64,000 bases of DNA from a virus. Each line of letters begins with the position of its first letter. The stretch's first letter is position 1. Below, in pieces: positions 18,165 through 27,583 of this stretch. The stretch is taken from positions 62,001 through 126,000 of the IMG/VR virus record IMGVR_UViG_3300035188_001312, one strand, 5' to 3'. A program made the position numbers and the translations under genes. Under the pieces are notes generated by a model. It ran no database searches. It saw nothing but the letters and a program-made list of their open reading frames with translations, and was not told the DNA's origin.

Positions 18165-18216
18165 TTTATCCCTCGCTCTACCGAAAAACTCAGTCCTTTA
18201 GGTCTGGGTAATTGAC
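18165..18216 (+). repeat. 52-nt hairpin element, copy A
   Basis: It reads TTTATC, then CTCGCTCTACCGAAAAAC, then a stem-loop with TTTA loop (ACTCAGTCC/GGTCTGGGT, one mismatch), then AATTGAC. The copy at 58716-58767 has the same length and plan, with several stem bases changed in pairs. The hairpin with TTTA loop and adjacent TTGAC recalls the right ends of IS200/IS605 elements. No transposase or TnpB gene is in the window. Confidence 0.6.
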
Positions 18217-18232
18217 TTAATTTTGTAAGTGG

Positions 18233-18805
18233 ATGGAATCAAATATTATGAAAAAAATTAAACTGAAAAGTTACCTATTGCTAGATTTATTGGCAAATTA
18301 TCAACATATCCATAAAACTATGGATGATTACCTTACATGTTTTTTTACTGAAAATGAAAATCGAATTGATGTTTATAAAGTTAAGAAAAAATTTTTATTT
18401 TTTAAAACTTATCATTTAGTTTATCGAGTCCCAGCTAATTTTTCAAAATTGCGCGACATTGATGATGGATGTTACGATCTAAATACCGATGAATTGATTG
18501 GTTTGGTTGATAAAACGATGAAAGAGTATTTCAACTTATGTAAGTATTTTAAAAATGAAGGGTTTGAGTTGTTAGATTATCGTGCTACGTATATCCGTGG
18601 TATCGATGGAACAATTATTGATTTTTCTAATTTTATGACATATTATATTGAGAATACTAGTTGTGAGTATGATAGAATCAGATTTAATAAAGCACTCATA
18701 CCTGAAAATGATGATTATGAGTATATTGTTAATTTATGTTTAACAATTTTACAAAAACATAGATTTGATAAGTATTTAGAATCGCATGAAGATTTTATAA
18801 AATAA
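18233..18805 (+). CDS. Hypothetical protein, 190 residues
   Basis: Helical and charged, with aromatic segments (FFKTYHLVYRV, DYRATYIRGIDG). No family recognised. An alternative ATG lies at 18248 (MKKIKLKSYL), five codons in; neither has a strong Shine-Dalgarno, so the start is uncertain. It follows hairpin element copy A by 17 bases. Confidence 0.55.
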   Translation: MESNIMKKIKLKSYLLLDLLANYQHIHKTMDDYLTCFFTENENRIDVYKVKKKFLFFKTYHLVYRVPANFSKLRDIDDGCYDLNTDELIGLVDKTMKEYFNLCKYFKNEGFELLDYRATYIRGIDGTIIDFSNFMTYYIENTSCEYDRIRFNKALIPENDDYEYIVNLCLTILQKHRFDKYLESHEDFIK

Positions 18806-18813
18806 CATTAAGA

Positions 18814-18846
18814 TTTTATCCATGCCTTTAGGTGAAGGAGTAAATT
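18814..18846 (+). repeat. Degenerate copy of the hairpin element
   Basis: TTTATCC is followed directly by GCC-TTTA-GGT inside TCC/GGA arms, as if the central CTCGCTCTACCGAAAAAC had been lost. It lies 9 bases after the stop of the previous gene and could also act as a weak terminator. Confidence 0.35.
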
Positions 18847-18921
18847 AAAATCTATGTAAGTCCAAGTAATTGGTATTAGAAACACCAACCTAAAAAGTGG
18901 TGTCGTTCACAAAATATGTAG

Positions 18922-18927
18922 TATAAT
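18922..18927 (+). promoter_or_regulatory. Possible promoter for clpP
   Basis: TATAAT in GTAGTATAATATT, 40 bases before the clpP start, without a clear -35. Confidence 0.4.
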
Positions 18928-18966
18928 ATTCATACTAACCAATTTTTAAATTTATAAAGGAATTTT

Positions 18967-19572
18967 ATGTCATATGCACCAATTGTAATTGAAAGAAGTG
19001 GTAATGGTGAAAGAGCTTACGATTTACCATCAAGACTATTGAAAGATAGAATTATTATGTTAAATGGTGAGGTAAATAGTCATTCTGCAAATTCGATTAT
19101 TATGCAATTATTAGTTTTATCAGCAGAGGATTCTGAAGCAGATATTCATTTTTATATTAATTCACCAGGTGGTAGTGTAGTTGATGGTTTGGCTTTATTT
19201 GATACTATGTGTGCAATCCCAAATGATGTGGTAACTATTTGTTTAGGGAGTGCGGCTTCAATGGGTTCTTTTTTATTGTCTGGTGGAACACAGGGAAAAC
19301 GATATTCATTACCAAATAGTAGATTGATGTATCATCAAGTTATGAGTGGTATTTCTGCAGGAACTCAATTTGTTGATATGGAAACATCTGTAAATGAAAC
19401 AAAAAAACTTTATGAAAAATTAAATAGTTATCTTTCAAAATTTACTGGTGGCAAGATTAATTTTGAAGAAATGAAAAAAAGAACCGACAGAGATTGGTGG
19501 TTATCTCCAGAAGAAGCTATTTCTGAAGGTTTTATTGATAAAATCATTACCAACTTAGGTGATGTAAAATAG
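18967..19572 (+). CDS. clpP: ATP-dependent Clp protease proteolytic subunit
   Basis: 201 residues, the family's usual length. The ClpP fold is clear: FYINSPGGSVVDG (residues 63-74), GSAASMGSFLL with nucleophile S98, RLMYHQVM with H123, and the TDRDWWLSPEEA segment with the catalytic Asp (about D176). AAAGGA precedes the start. ClpP forms a double heptamer that degrades proteins fed by a Clp ATPase. No ClpX/ClpA is in the window, so it would use a host ATPase or act on the phage's own assembly substrates. Phage ClpP-like enzymes are often prohead proteases, but there is no head gene nearby, so its role is open. Confidence 0.93.
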   Translation: MSYAPIVIERSGNGERAYDLPSRLLKDRIIMLNGEVNSHSANSIIMQLLVLSAEDSEADIHFYINSPGGSVVDGLALFDTMCAIPNDVVTICLGSAASMGSFLLSGGTQGKRYSLPNSRLMYHQVMSGISAGTQFVDMETSVNETKKLYEKLNSYLSKFTGGKINFEEMKKRTDRDWWLSPEEAISEGFIDKIITNLGDVK

Positions 19573-19603
19573 TTTAAAAAACACAATTATAGGAAACTTA
19601 TTT

Positions 19604-20050
19604 ATGACAGAAACAACACTTTTAAGAAATCAATTTACAATTTCTGACGCTCTTAACCCATTGGTTAGATTCAATGGTGATATTATTATTACCGATCCAG
19701 GCTATGTTATTAAGTCAGAAGATTGGAATGGTGGTAATTATGATAAAGAGTATTTTGGCACACATATCGCAAGAAGTAATGGTTGTGGTGATTGGAATTG
19801 TATTACAGTTGACACTGATAGCAATACTGTCTTGGGACAGTTTTCTTCGGAAACTGGTATGGTTGGTGTATTTTTATTAGATGAAGTATTAAAATACAAT
19901 CCAACGTTTGATAAACATCTCACACAACCCGAAACTACAACTTTGATTAAAAGTTTTACTGGGAATATTGGATTTGTAGTTCACACAAATGATGTTTATG
20001 TTGTTGGTGATGGTACTACTAAGTTTCAAACACAACAAACTGAACAGTAG
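19604..20050 (+). CDS. Conserved phage protein of unknown function
   Basis: 148 residues. DIIITDPGYVI (residues 25-36), GDWNCITVDTD, TVLGQFSSETGMVGVF and EVLKYNPTF follow a pattern I know from uncharacterised phage proteins with a GDI-ITDPCY signature. The predicted content is beta-rich. It follows clpP by 31 bases with AGGAAAC before the start, so the two are probably co-transcribed. No function is assigned. Confidence 0.65.
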   Translation: MTETTLLRNQFTISDALNPLVRFNGDIIITDPGYVIKSEDWNGGNYDKEYFGTHIARSNGCGDWNCITVDTDSNTVLGQFSSETGMVGVFLLDEVLKYNPTFDKHLTQPETTTLIKSFTGNIGFVVHTNDVYVVGDGTTKFQTQQTEQ

Positions 20051-20065
20051 TTTTAAATTTGTAAT

Positions 20066-20097
20066 TGGGGTTTGTCGTATAGTATAAACCCCATCTA
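20066..20097 (+). terminator. Hairpin after the clpP unit
   Basis: TGGGGTTT pairs with AAACCCCA over a 12-base loop. The tail is not T-rich, so termination efficiency is doubtful. Confidence 0.45.
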
Positions 20098-20200
20098 AAA
20101 TTAGAAATAATTGACTTATATCTGGTTTTCCGACATAGTATGGATAAAAAAATTGTAAAATAAAATCAACTCAACCTAATTTTGGAAAAAATAATTGAAT

Positions 20201-20347
20201 ATGTATATTAAAAATTTAAATTTAGATGATTATGAATTAGTGTCTATTGATTCGATAACAAAAACAAATAACTTCATTCAAATGAATGATATTCAAGTTG
20301 AAGATAATGAAACTTTTTTTCTTGCAAATGGTATCTTAACACATAAT
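20201..20347 (+). other. Orphan split-intein C-fragment in topoisomerase (49 residues)
   Basis: It ends FFLANGILTHN with Ser at +1. No matching intein N-half follows or precedes it in this window. Confidence 0.88.
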
Positions 20348-21433
20348 AGTGCTATTAGTTCATTTACCGAAATTAGAAATCCCGAAACACAAGCTGGAAT
20401 GCCGTTGCGAGGTAAAGTTCTAAATGTCTATGGAAAAGCACCAATTGACGCAATGGAAAATGCTGAAGTTGCTGATATGGTTACTGCATTAAATTTAGAA
20501 TTTAATGAACAGATGGGTGATTGGGTTATTCCTAAAGGTACAGGTGTGTACGATGTGACGTATGAATCAGTATTTGAGGTAGATAAGGAAGGAAACTCAA
20601 TTATTAAAAATGCAACTGTATTAGGTTGCGATAAATTTCATATTAATAAGCGTTGGGTTACTATTGATAAGTTATTTGGGCATCCAGATTCTTATCGTGG
20701 TTATATCGTTTCTATTACTGAATCCGATAAAAATATTAGTGAAATTACGCATCCAGATTATTTTCATTTTCGTAGATTATGGGATTTTAGAGGTTTTCGT
20801 AAAGTTGGGACATCATATAAAATTACTATTGGTAAGAAATCATTTTTTTGTAATGATGTTGATGACATTTATGTTGATGGTAAATGGCAAAAAGTTTCAT
20901 TATTTTTGAAAAAACCTCCTAAAACTAAAGATGAGGTTTCTGTAGAGAAAGTTGATACTGATATTGAACTTACACGCTTCAATAAATTATTAAAACCTGC
21001 GTTTGATACAAAATTAAAATTTTCCAAAGTTTTCTTGGCAACTGACGCTGATCCCGATGGTTCCGCAATTTGTAATTTAGCTGTAAATTTATTTCACGAA
21101 TATTTCCCTGAATTATTTTGGGATAGTGAAAATGCGTTTATCAATCGAATTACCTTCCCGATGATTGCCGCAACTAAAGGTAAAAAAACCATTTATTTTG
21201 AAAATAGACCACTATTTGATAAAGCTAAATCGGAAGGTAAAGTTGACGATTCATATAAAATAACCTATTTTAAAGGGTTGGGTTCTATGGAGAAAGAAGA
21301 TTGGGAACATGTATTTGAAAATTTAGATGATTACTCATTTAAGATTACTGATGATGGTCATTTAGATGAGTTGATGCAAATATTTTTTGATTCCGATGCG
21401 AGTGTAAGAAAAAAATGGTTGGCAATAAAATAA
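20201..21433 (+). CDS. Type II DNA topoisomerase ATPase-subunit C-terminal piece (T4 gp39/gp60-like), with intein C-half
   Basis: About 410 residues from the ATG at 20201. Residues 1-49 are an intein C-half (FFLANGILTHN). The extein starts SAISSFTEIRN and continues QAGMPLRGKVLNV, which matches the GyrB/gp39 EGDSA...LPLRGKILNV region, so the break lies at EGD/S. TDADPDG is the TOPRIM metal site. GKKTIYFENRP and YFKGLGSMEKEDW are typical of gp60, and the end resembles gp60 (KKWLAIK versus RKEWMS). Between about residues 140 and 275 lies an extra stretch (CDKFHINKRWV, YKITIGKKSFF, DIYVDGKWQKV) not needed by the core. The ATPase-bearing N-piece must be encoded outside the window. Confidence 0.88.
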   Translation: MYIKNLNLDDYELVSIDSITKTNNFIQMNDIQVEDNETFFLANGILTHNSAISSFTEIRNPETQAGMPLRGKVLNVYGKAPIDAMENAEVADMVTALNLEFNEQMGDWVIPKGTGVYDVTYESVFEVDKEGNSIIKNATVLGCDKFHINKRWVTIDKLFGHPDSYRGYIVSITESDKNISEITHPDYFHFRRLWDFRGFRKVGTSYKITIGKKSFFCNDVDDIYVDGKWQKVSLFLKKPPKTKDEVSVEKVDTDIELTRFNKLLKPAFDTKLKFSKVFLATDADPDGSAICNLAVNLFHEYFPELFWDSENAFINRITFPMIAATKGKKTIYFENRPLFDKAKSEGKVDDSYKITYFKGLGSMEKEDWEHVFENLDDYSFKITDDGHLDELMQIFFDSDASVRKKWLAIK

Positions 21434-21449
21434 AAATGATTCTGTTTTT

Positions 21450-23237
21450 ATGATCGCACCTAAAAATATTCAAGGAGAGATTGAAAAATATCTCTCTAAG
21501 AAAAATGTCTATTTTGGTAATTTTTCCAATGAATTAGTAACATTTTTAGAAATTAATTTCCCACACGTTAATACCATCCGAGCAAAATGGTATATGTTTG
21601 TTCATGGTATGAATGAATTACCCATTTGTTTGTACCCATCATGTGAGACGTCTGTTAAATGGAATGAAGGGTTAAAAAAATTTAGTGATGGATGCTGTAT
21701 TGATCACAATAAAAAAATAACCTCTCTTAAAAATTTTGGCGTTGACCACCCAAATAAATCTAAAAAACAACAGCGAAAAGTTAAAAAATCGATGCAAGAG
21801 AAATACGGTGTCGATTATATTACGCAGACTGATATTCATAAGACGAGTGTTATGCACAGTGTAATGGAATCTTATGGTGTTGATAATGTATTAAAATCTC
21901 CAAAAATTCGAGAAAAGATTAGAAAAACGAATTTGGAAAAGTATGGTGTCGAGGAATGTATTTCTGCACCTATAATAAGAGAAAAAAGTAAACAGACCAA
22001 TCTTAAAAAATTTGGTACTGAGTGCAGTTTGTCGTCTGTTGAAGTTAGGGAAAAGGCATATAAAACGAATTTGTTCAGATATGGTTCAATTTTTCCAATG
22101 CGTAATGAAGAATTGTTGGAAAAAAGGTTACAAACTATTATTGGTAGATATGATTCGCACGGTGTATTAGGTGATAAGAATATAGCCGATAAAGCTAGAA
22201 AAACACATTTTGCTAAATATTATAATAACAAGTTATTGAAAAATAAATTTGTATCTCCATTGTTTACCTTAGATGAATATCAGGGTACAAAACGAGTTAA
22301 AGATTATAGTTGGGAGTGTAAGAAATGTTATACTGAATTTATCGATAATGTTGACAATGGACATCTACCAAGATGCCCCACATGTTTTCCAAAAGATATT
22401 AAAGTTTCAAATGATGAATCGTTGTTATTCTCATTGATAAATGTTAAAAACAAACTTCAGACTAATAGAGGTCTAATACCAAATTATGAAATTGATATAT
22501 ATTTACCTGATTATAAGACAGGTATAGAGTATAATGGTATGTTTTGGCATTCTGAAAAAATGGGGGTTGATCAATTTTATCATTTAGATAAAACATTAAT
22601 GTCAGAAAATTCTGGTATTTTTTTGATTCACATTTTTGAATCCGAATGGGTAAAGAGAAGGTTACAAACTATAGGAATGGTTCATAGAAATATTGGTATT
22701 TTTGATATAATCATATCTATTCAGGACATTGAAATAAAGGAAATTTCGGATATAATAACCAATGATTTTTTAGAAGCCAACACCATTCATTTATTTGACA
22801 GTGTTTCTGAAAAACGAATTGGTGCTTATCATGGTTTAGAATTAGTTGCCATCATGACAACCAAACAATTTAAAAATAAAACTGTAATTACTAAGTTTTA
22901 TGAAAAGATGGGTTATGGGTTTGAAGGGAATCTGTTTCAAAAAATGGTGAATAATTTTGATAATAGTTTACCTATATTTTATTATCCTGATAGACGGTAC
23001 AATAAAGTTGACCAACAATTTTTATTAGATTGTGGGTTTACTTTTGAAGGTGGTACTGAACCAGAGTTAATATATAGCCGAAATATGAGTTATATTCCTG
23101 CAAATCATATTAATAAACATAACATTTTAAATTACGTTACTGATTATGATGATAAATTATCTGTTTATGAGAATATGATTGTTAATGGTTATTTAACTAT
23201 TTGGGATTGTGGAAAATTAGTTTGGAAAAAAAGTTAG
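21450..23237 (+). CDS. Free-standing homing endonuclease, Vsr-like (EDxHD type), with N-terminal repeats
   Basis: 595 residues. Residues 90-260 hold five or six 30-residue repeats with cores such as EKYGVD, ESYGVD, EKYGVE, KKFGTE followed by REK and KTN, a DNA-binding array seen in large phage endonucleases. A CxxC...CxxC zinc ribbon follows (CKKCYTEF, RCPTCFP). The nuclease region carries EIDIYLPDYKTGIEYNG, FWHSE, YHLDKT and GIFLIHIFESEW, the pattern of the Vsr-like homing endonucleases reported with fractured phage genes and I-Bth0305I. It starts 16 bases after the topoisomerase piece, without a clear ribosome site, so it may be translationally coupled. Confidence 0.88.
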   Translation: MIAPKNIQGEIEKYLSKKNVYFGNFSNELVTFLEINFPHVNTIRAKWYMFVHGMNELPICLYPSCETSVKWNEGLKKFSDGCCIDHNKKITSLKNFGVDHPNKSKKQQRKVKKSMQEKYGVDYITQTDIHKTSVMHSVMESYGVDNVLKSPKIREKIRKTNLEKYGVEECISAPIIREKSKQTNLKKFGTECSLSSVEVREKAYKTNLFRYGSIFPMRNEELLEKRLQTIIGRYDSHGVLGDKNIADKARKTHFAKYYNNKLLKNKFVSPLFTLDEYQGTKRVKDYSWECKKCYTEFIDNVDNGHLPRCPTCFPKDIKVSNDESLLFSLINVKNKLQTNRGLIPNYEIDIYLPDYKTGIEYNGMFWHSEKMGVDQFYHLDKTLMSENSGIFLIHIFESEWVKRRLQTIGMVHRNIGIFDIIISIQDIEIKEISDIITNDFLEANTIHLFDSVSEKRIGAYHGLELVAIMTTKQFKNKTVITKFYEKMGYGFEGNLFQKMVNNFDNSLPIFYYPDRRYNKVDQQFLLDCGFTFEGGTEPELIYSRNMSYIPANHINKHNILNYVTDYDDKLSVYENMIVNGYLTIWDCGKLVWKKS

Positions 23238-23296
23238 ATTTTGCTAAAAATATTGTAAAATATAACTTAATAAAACGGAGACAAATTGGGCGGTTG

Positions 23297-23321
23297 AATT
23301 AAAAAATCATTTTTTTTAATT
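23297..23321 (+). terminator. Possible terminator after the endonuclease
   Basis: AATTAAAAAA and TTTTTTTAATT form a weak A/T stem about 60 bases after the stop. Confidence 0.3.
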
Positions 23322-23325
23322 TGAC

Positions 23326-23333
23326 TATAAATA
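23326..23333 (+). promoter_or_regulatory. Late promoter, exact TATAAATA
   Basis: Exact T4 late consensus, 35 bases before the structural gene at 23368, followed by AAAGGGG. Confidence 0.75.
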
Positions 23334-23367
23334 AAATTGAAATTGAAACACACTAAAGGGGATTAAA

Positions 23368-26300
23368 ATGAGTTTAATACGCTTAAATCAGTTACACACT
23401 GAAATTCTTGCAAAAGTTGATGAAAAAGACGTTGCCATCAAACAACAAATTGAAACAACTTTGCAATACACTGTTGGACCAACTGCACCATCATCTCCAT
23501 CTATCGGTTATAGATGGTTTGATACAGCTTCATCATTGATGAAAGTTTGGAATGGCGTTGGTGCTGGAGCAGATTGGGAAATTACAAATGCTAACGCAAT
23601 TTACCTTCCAGGTAGAAATGCGATTGATTCTGCATCATCAGCAATGAAACAAATTACAACTGGTTCTGGATTCTTAGAATTTGGTGGTAGAATTAAATCA
23701 CCAAAAACTGTTAATAGAGCATTGTTAGCTAATTCAGGTATTCCTAGATTAGCTGGTATCGTTGGTGAAGGTGATGCTGGAATTAAAAAATTCTGGTTTG
23801 AAAATTTCTTCCTATTGAATGCTAATGGCTATACAGAAGAAACTTTAGATCCATCAACTGGTGAAATTTCTACAATTTTAGTAGATGGTATTCCCGTTAG
23901 TTTACAAGGTACTTTACCTAATACAAGTGTTATCAACAGTAAAAAATTGATGGCTGTGAATTTACCAGAAGCTCCAAAAACTACAAGTGAATTAAACAGA
24001 GATGAAATCGTATTTTTAGAAGTTTGGAGAGAAAAAATCAGTGATTCTGGTTATGTTTTCCCTTATGGTAACGTACAATTTACAGGTGATGATGCTGATG
24101 GTATCAAAACATCACAATATAAAGGTGATGTTGGTTATTGTGCATCGTTTAAAGGCGATAATGTATCAATTACTGCTGCTGATAGCAATGGTGTATTAAC
24201 AACAACTGAACAACCAAAAGGTAAAGGTTGGGTTTGGAGAGATATTCAAACATCACAAAAAAATACTATTGCTGCAAATTATAAACATAACATTTATGTT
24301 GATGGTGATAATTTAGTTCAAATTAGATATAGAATCAGAGTTTCAACATTTAGTAATCTTCCAGCTACACCATTAACAAATACAACTGTTTTAGGTTATA
24401 CTGCTGATAATGATTCAACTACATTTATCAGAGCACAAGGTAAACTTAGTGCATTGAATACTACTGATAACAATTATAAAATTTTAGCTCCATTTAACCT
24501 AGATAATATTCATTCATTGAATGGTACATATTCTACTAAATATGTAAGTGATTTATCCCATGATGGTTTCGTATTTGCTTCACCATTGGTTGTAGTATCA
24601 AGAAGAAACCAAGGGGTATTTGATACTATTTTCAATCCAAATGGTTCTGCTAGATTCCGTGATGGTTTGAGATTAGTTGCTGATTATGATGCAAGTGATG
24701 ATATTATCGGTTTTGCGTTAATGGATAAAGAAAATGCAACATTGGCATCATCTACAACTGGTTCAACATGGGCTGAAAAATATAAAATCATGATGACATG
24801 GTTGTTTGATAGAAAAACTATCTTAACAGCTTATGATAACGCACAAGGTTTCGTTATTGGTGGTGATATGAACTCAGGTATCTCTGGAAGATATGATGGT
24901 TTATATTATGATGAAGTTAATGAAGCAGACGTAAATGATTTAAGAGTTGATATTAATAAACAGTTAGATTTAACTTATGTATTAGAAAAAGAATTCAATA
25001 AATTCATTCTTGGTGAACAAAGAGGCTGGAACCAAGAAAATCATTTATACTACTGGACTGGTAACGTAGGTACTAATGCTAAAGCTGAATATTTAGATGC
25101 TACGGGTAAAAGACAACCATTAATGAGTGGTGGTAAACAAGTTACTGGTTATGGTTATGTAACTGAATTACCAATTTATTATAAAATGGCTAATAGTAGT
25201 ATTATTAATGGTATTGATACTGATATTGCAACCAAAATCACTGCTGGTTATACATCAACAATTTCAATTAGATCTGGAAATCGTATTGATCCACAAACTT
25301 CAGTTGCGAGAACGTTATTTTCTGATAAATTCTTCAAAAGAGTTCAAGTATCATTAGAACCAGTTTTAGATGCAGCTGGTAATACACAAAATGACATCAA
25401 TGGTAACTTAGTACAAAAAATCGTTATTCACGATGGTGAAGTATATGTAGATGAAAAAACTGAAATTGTATTAATTTCACCTAAAGGTAGAACATCACGT
25501 AAAACTCAATTACATGCGGATATTATTGGTGATCCAGCTGGTAACTCATATAAATTTACAACATCAACTAAAGTGTTGAATTTACCTGATAACGTAGTTT
25601 TAGAAAATGGAAATATCGTATTCTCTGGTCAAAACTACTTTGTTTACAAAGGTATCAGAAAAATTAAATCATTAATTGATAAAGATCCATCTGGTAACTT
25701 TAAAATTGATGAATCAAACACTAACGATTGGTTGAATGTAACCGGTAAAGGTGGTTATTCTGAAGGTTGGAAAATGTATGGTAACTTGGGATCATCTTTG
25801 TTAGTTGATGAAGAAGGTATCTCAACACTTCCTAGAGACGTGGTGAGTGGTATTGATTTGGGTGATGGTACAGGTTTAGTTAAGAAAAATACTAAATTCT
25901 TTAAATTGTCGAAACCAGCAAAAACAATTAGTAAAGTGATGGTAACTACTGATAAAAAAGCTGGAAAAAGAGCGTTCTTAACGCAAATTACATCAACTAA
26001 AGATGTTACTGTTGGTGGTGTTACAACTACACAATCTATTTTAGACCAAGTAGATGCTACTCCTTCAACTTTCGCATATGAAAATTCAGTTACTTTAACT
26101 AATAACAATATGATTGCTATTAACTGGTCTGCATTTACTGATGATGCTATTATTGAAATTTATTATGAAGTTGATTCTAATCCTACTACTATTACATCTT
26201 CAACCCGAGTTGAAATGTTAGGTGATATTTGGGTAGGTAATTCATTGTATCATAACTTAGGTTGTAAATCAATTAGTAATCTTATTAATAAAGTTCCTAC

Positions 26301-26682
26301 TTATAATGCAGCCCAAAGTTCAAAAGGTGCAGCAAAACGTATTCCTTTATCAACCTATTTGGTGAATAAAGGTGATGATGGTGCTATCTTGAATTCACAA
26401 TGGTCAGTTATTAACCATGCACCAGTAGATTTGTCAGGTACTGGTCCTGCGATTAAAATGTTACCATACATTACATCTGTTAGAGGTGAAATGTTCTTGA
26501 AAGTTCTTTATAAAGAATTGGATAAATCGGTATCTTTAGGAAAAGCATATACAAAAGATAATAGTTCATTTACTGTTCTTGATGGTGAAACAACAACTGA
26601 TATGGGTGTTGATAAAGGTACTTTGATTAAAATTGGTCAAAGAAAAATTAGATTACCATACTACTTTGGAGATGTAGTTTAA
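23368..26682 (+). CDS. Large virion structural protein, probably tail fibre or baseplate associated
   Basis: 1,104 residues. Near the N-terminus (residues 45-75) is one copy of the G-x-x-W-F-D-T...LMKVWNG module that is repeated in the 1,335-residue protein at 1132-5139. The rest is beta-rich with Gly/Asn turns. A predicted heptad region (residues 1-30, HTEILAKVDEKDVAIKQQIE) precedes the module. It is directly under a perfect late promoter. It is followed by a 249-residue gene in the same unit. I infer a virion role from promoter and module; the precise position is unknown. Confidence 0.7.
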   Translation: MSLIRLNQLHTEILAKVDEKDVAIKQQIETTLQYTVGPTAPSSPSIGYRWFDTASSLMKVWNGVGAGADWEITNANAIYLPGRNAIDSASSAMKQITTGSGFLEFGGRIKSPKTVNRALLANSGIPRLAGIVGEGDAGIKKFWFENFFLLNANGYTEETLDPSTGEISTILVDGIPVSLQGTLPNTSVINSKKLMAVNLPEAPKTTSELNRDEIVFLEVWREKISDSGYVFPYGNVQFTGDDADGIKTSQYKGDVGYCASFKGDNVSITAADSNGVLTTTEQPKGKGWVWRDIQTSQKNTIAANYKHNIYVDGDNLVQIRYRIRVSTFSNLPATPLTNTTVLGYTADNDSTTFIRAQGKLSALNTTDNNYKILAPFNLDNIHSLNGTYSTKYVSDLSHDGFVFASPLVVVSRRNQGVFDTIFNPNGSARFRDGLRLVADYDASDDIIGFALMDKENATLASSTTGSTWAEKYKIMMTWLFDRKTILTAYDNAQGFVIGGDMNSGISGRYDGLYYDEVNEADVNDLRVDINKQLDLTYVLEKEFNKFILGEQRGWNQENHLYYWTGNVGTNAKAEYLDATGKRQPLMSGGKQVTGYGYVTELPIYYKMANSSIINGIDTDIATKITAGYTSTISIRSGNRIDPQTSVARTLFSDKFFKRVQVSLEPVLDAAGNTQNDINGNLVQKIVIHDGEVYVDEKTEIVLISPKGRTSRKTQLHADIIGDPAGNSYKFTTSTKVLNLPDNVVLENGNIVFSGQNYFVYKGIRKIKSLIDKDPSGNFKIDESNTNDWLNVTGKGGYSEGWKMYGNLGSSLLVDEEGISTLPRDVVSGIDLGDGTGLVKKNTKFFKLSKPAKTISKVMVTTDKKAGKRAFLTQITSTKDVTVGGVTTTQSILDQVDATPSTFAYENSVTLTNNNMIAINWSAFTDDAIIEIYYEVDSNPTTITSSTRVEMLGDIWVGNSLYHNLGCKSISNLINKVPTYNAAQSSKGAAKRIPLSTYLVNKGDDGAILNSQWSVINHAPVDLSGTGPAIKMLPYITSVRGEMFLKVLYKELDKSVSLGKAYTKDNSSFTVLDGETTTDMGVDKGTLIKIGQRKIRLPYYFGDVV

Positions 26683-26730
26683 TAGCTTCGGCTATTAAAC
26701 TTTCTTAAATATATTGAGGAGAAATAACAA

Positions 26731-27480
26731 ATGATTACAAAATACACATACAGTATTGTTGCCGGTAAAGTAACTAGACAACCTGCATATACATTCACAG
26801 CACTTGAAGATTTATTTGATAGATTGAGCACAATTAGTAACATTGATACAATTAATGGTATTGCTTCTAGAACACTTCAAGGTGAATCTGAAAGACCATT
26901 GATTGATAAAGAAGATGCTTGGTTTAAAGTACAAACAAGCATTCAAGATATGGATGCGGAACGTGTTTCATTAGAAGCAAAATTAAAAAGTGGTGATGCT
27001 TCTGGTAATCCACTTTCACCAACATTACAAAAAAATGTTGCTGCTCGTATTGCTGATTTAAAAGCTGGTAGTATTACAGTTACTAAACAGTTCTATAACC
27101 ACTATACTCGTCAAACTATGTCTGTTGAAGAAGTGGTTCAAACATCATACACTGTTTCTTTGGAAAAAAGAACTGATCTAGAACAAACAACACCATATTT
27201 AGCTGGTTTAAGAGGTATTTCTGCGGCTCCAACAAGACCAGCAGTTACTTTAGATCCTGCTAAAGATGCTGAAATTAGAAAAATTCTAGTTAGACAAAAA
27301 ATTGGTGTTACCGTTGGTGATGACAAAGATATTATTGCCGATTTGGCAAATGCTTTTAACGCTATTATCAAAAAAGTTGGTGGTCAAGCAGTAACACCTG
27401 TGGAAGAAGCACTTATCACTAAATATAGTGCACGTCAAGCTCAAATTGCTACTATTTTAGCAACTGACTATAAAAAATAA
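26731..27480 (+). CDS. Hypothetical late protein paired with the structural gene
   Basis: 249 residues, helical in the centre (ERVSLEAKLKSG, LQKNVAARIADLK) and at the end (IIADLANAFNAIIKKV, QAQIATILATDYKK). TTGAGGAG precedes the start. It lies 48 bases after the 1,104-residue gene and shares its terminator. It could be a small structural partner or assembly factor; no family recognised. Confidence 0.6.
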   Translation: MITKYTYSIVAGKVTRQPAYTFTALEDLFDRLSTISNIDTINGIASRTLQGESERPLIDKEDAWFKVQTSIQDMDAERVSLEAKLKSGDASGNPLSPTLQKNVAARIADLKAGSITVTKQFYNHYTRQTMSVEEVVQTSYTVSLEKRTDLEQTTPYLAGLRGISAAPTRPAVTLDPAKDAEIRKILVRQKIGVTVGDDKDIIADLANAFNAIIKKVGGQAVTPVEEALITKYSARQAQIATILATDYKK

Positions 27481-27500
27481 AATTTATAGTTAAAAAGTTA

Positions 27501-27529
27501 AAAGGTGGGTTTTTACCCACCTTTTTTTT
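27501..27529 (+). terminator. Strong rho-independent terminator
   Basis: AAAGGTGGGT and ACCCACCTTT pair over a short T-rich loop, then a T run. It closes the 23.3-27.5 kb late unit. Confidence 0.92.
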
Positions 27530-27542
27530 GCCAAAAATTTAG

Positions 27543-27548
27543 TATAAT
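27543..27548 (+). promoter_or_regulatory. Possible non-late promoter (TAGTATAATA)
   Basis: TATAAT in TTTAGTATAATAA directly after a terminator and 40 bases before a GTG start. The position makes it a better candidate than most TATAAT matches here. Confidence 0.45.
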
Positions 27549-27583
27549 AATTTAAATTTTTTTAAATATATTGAGGTATTACC

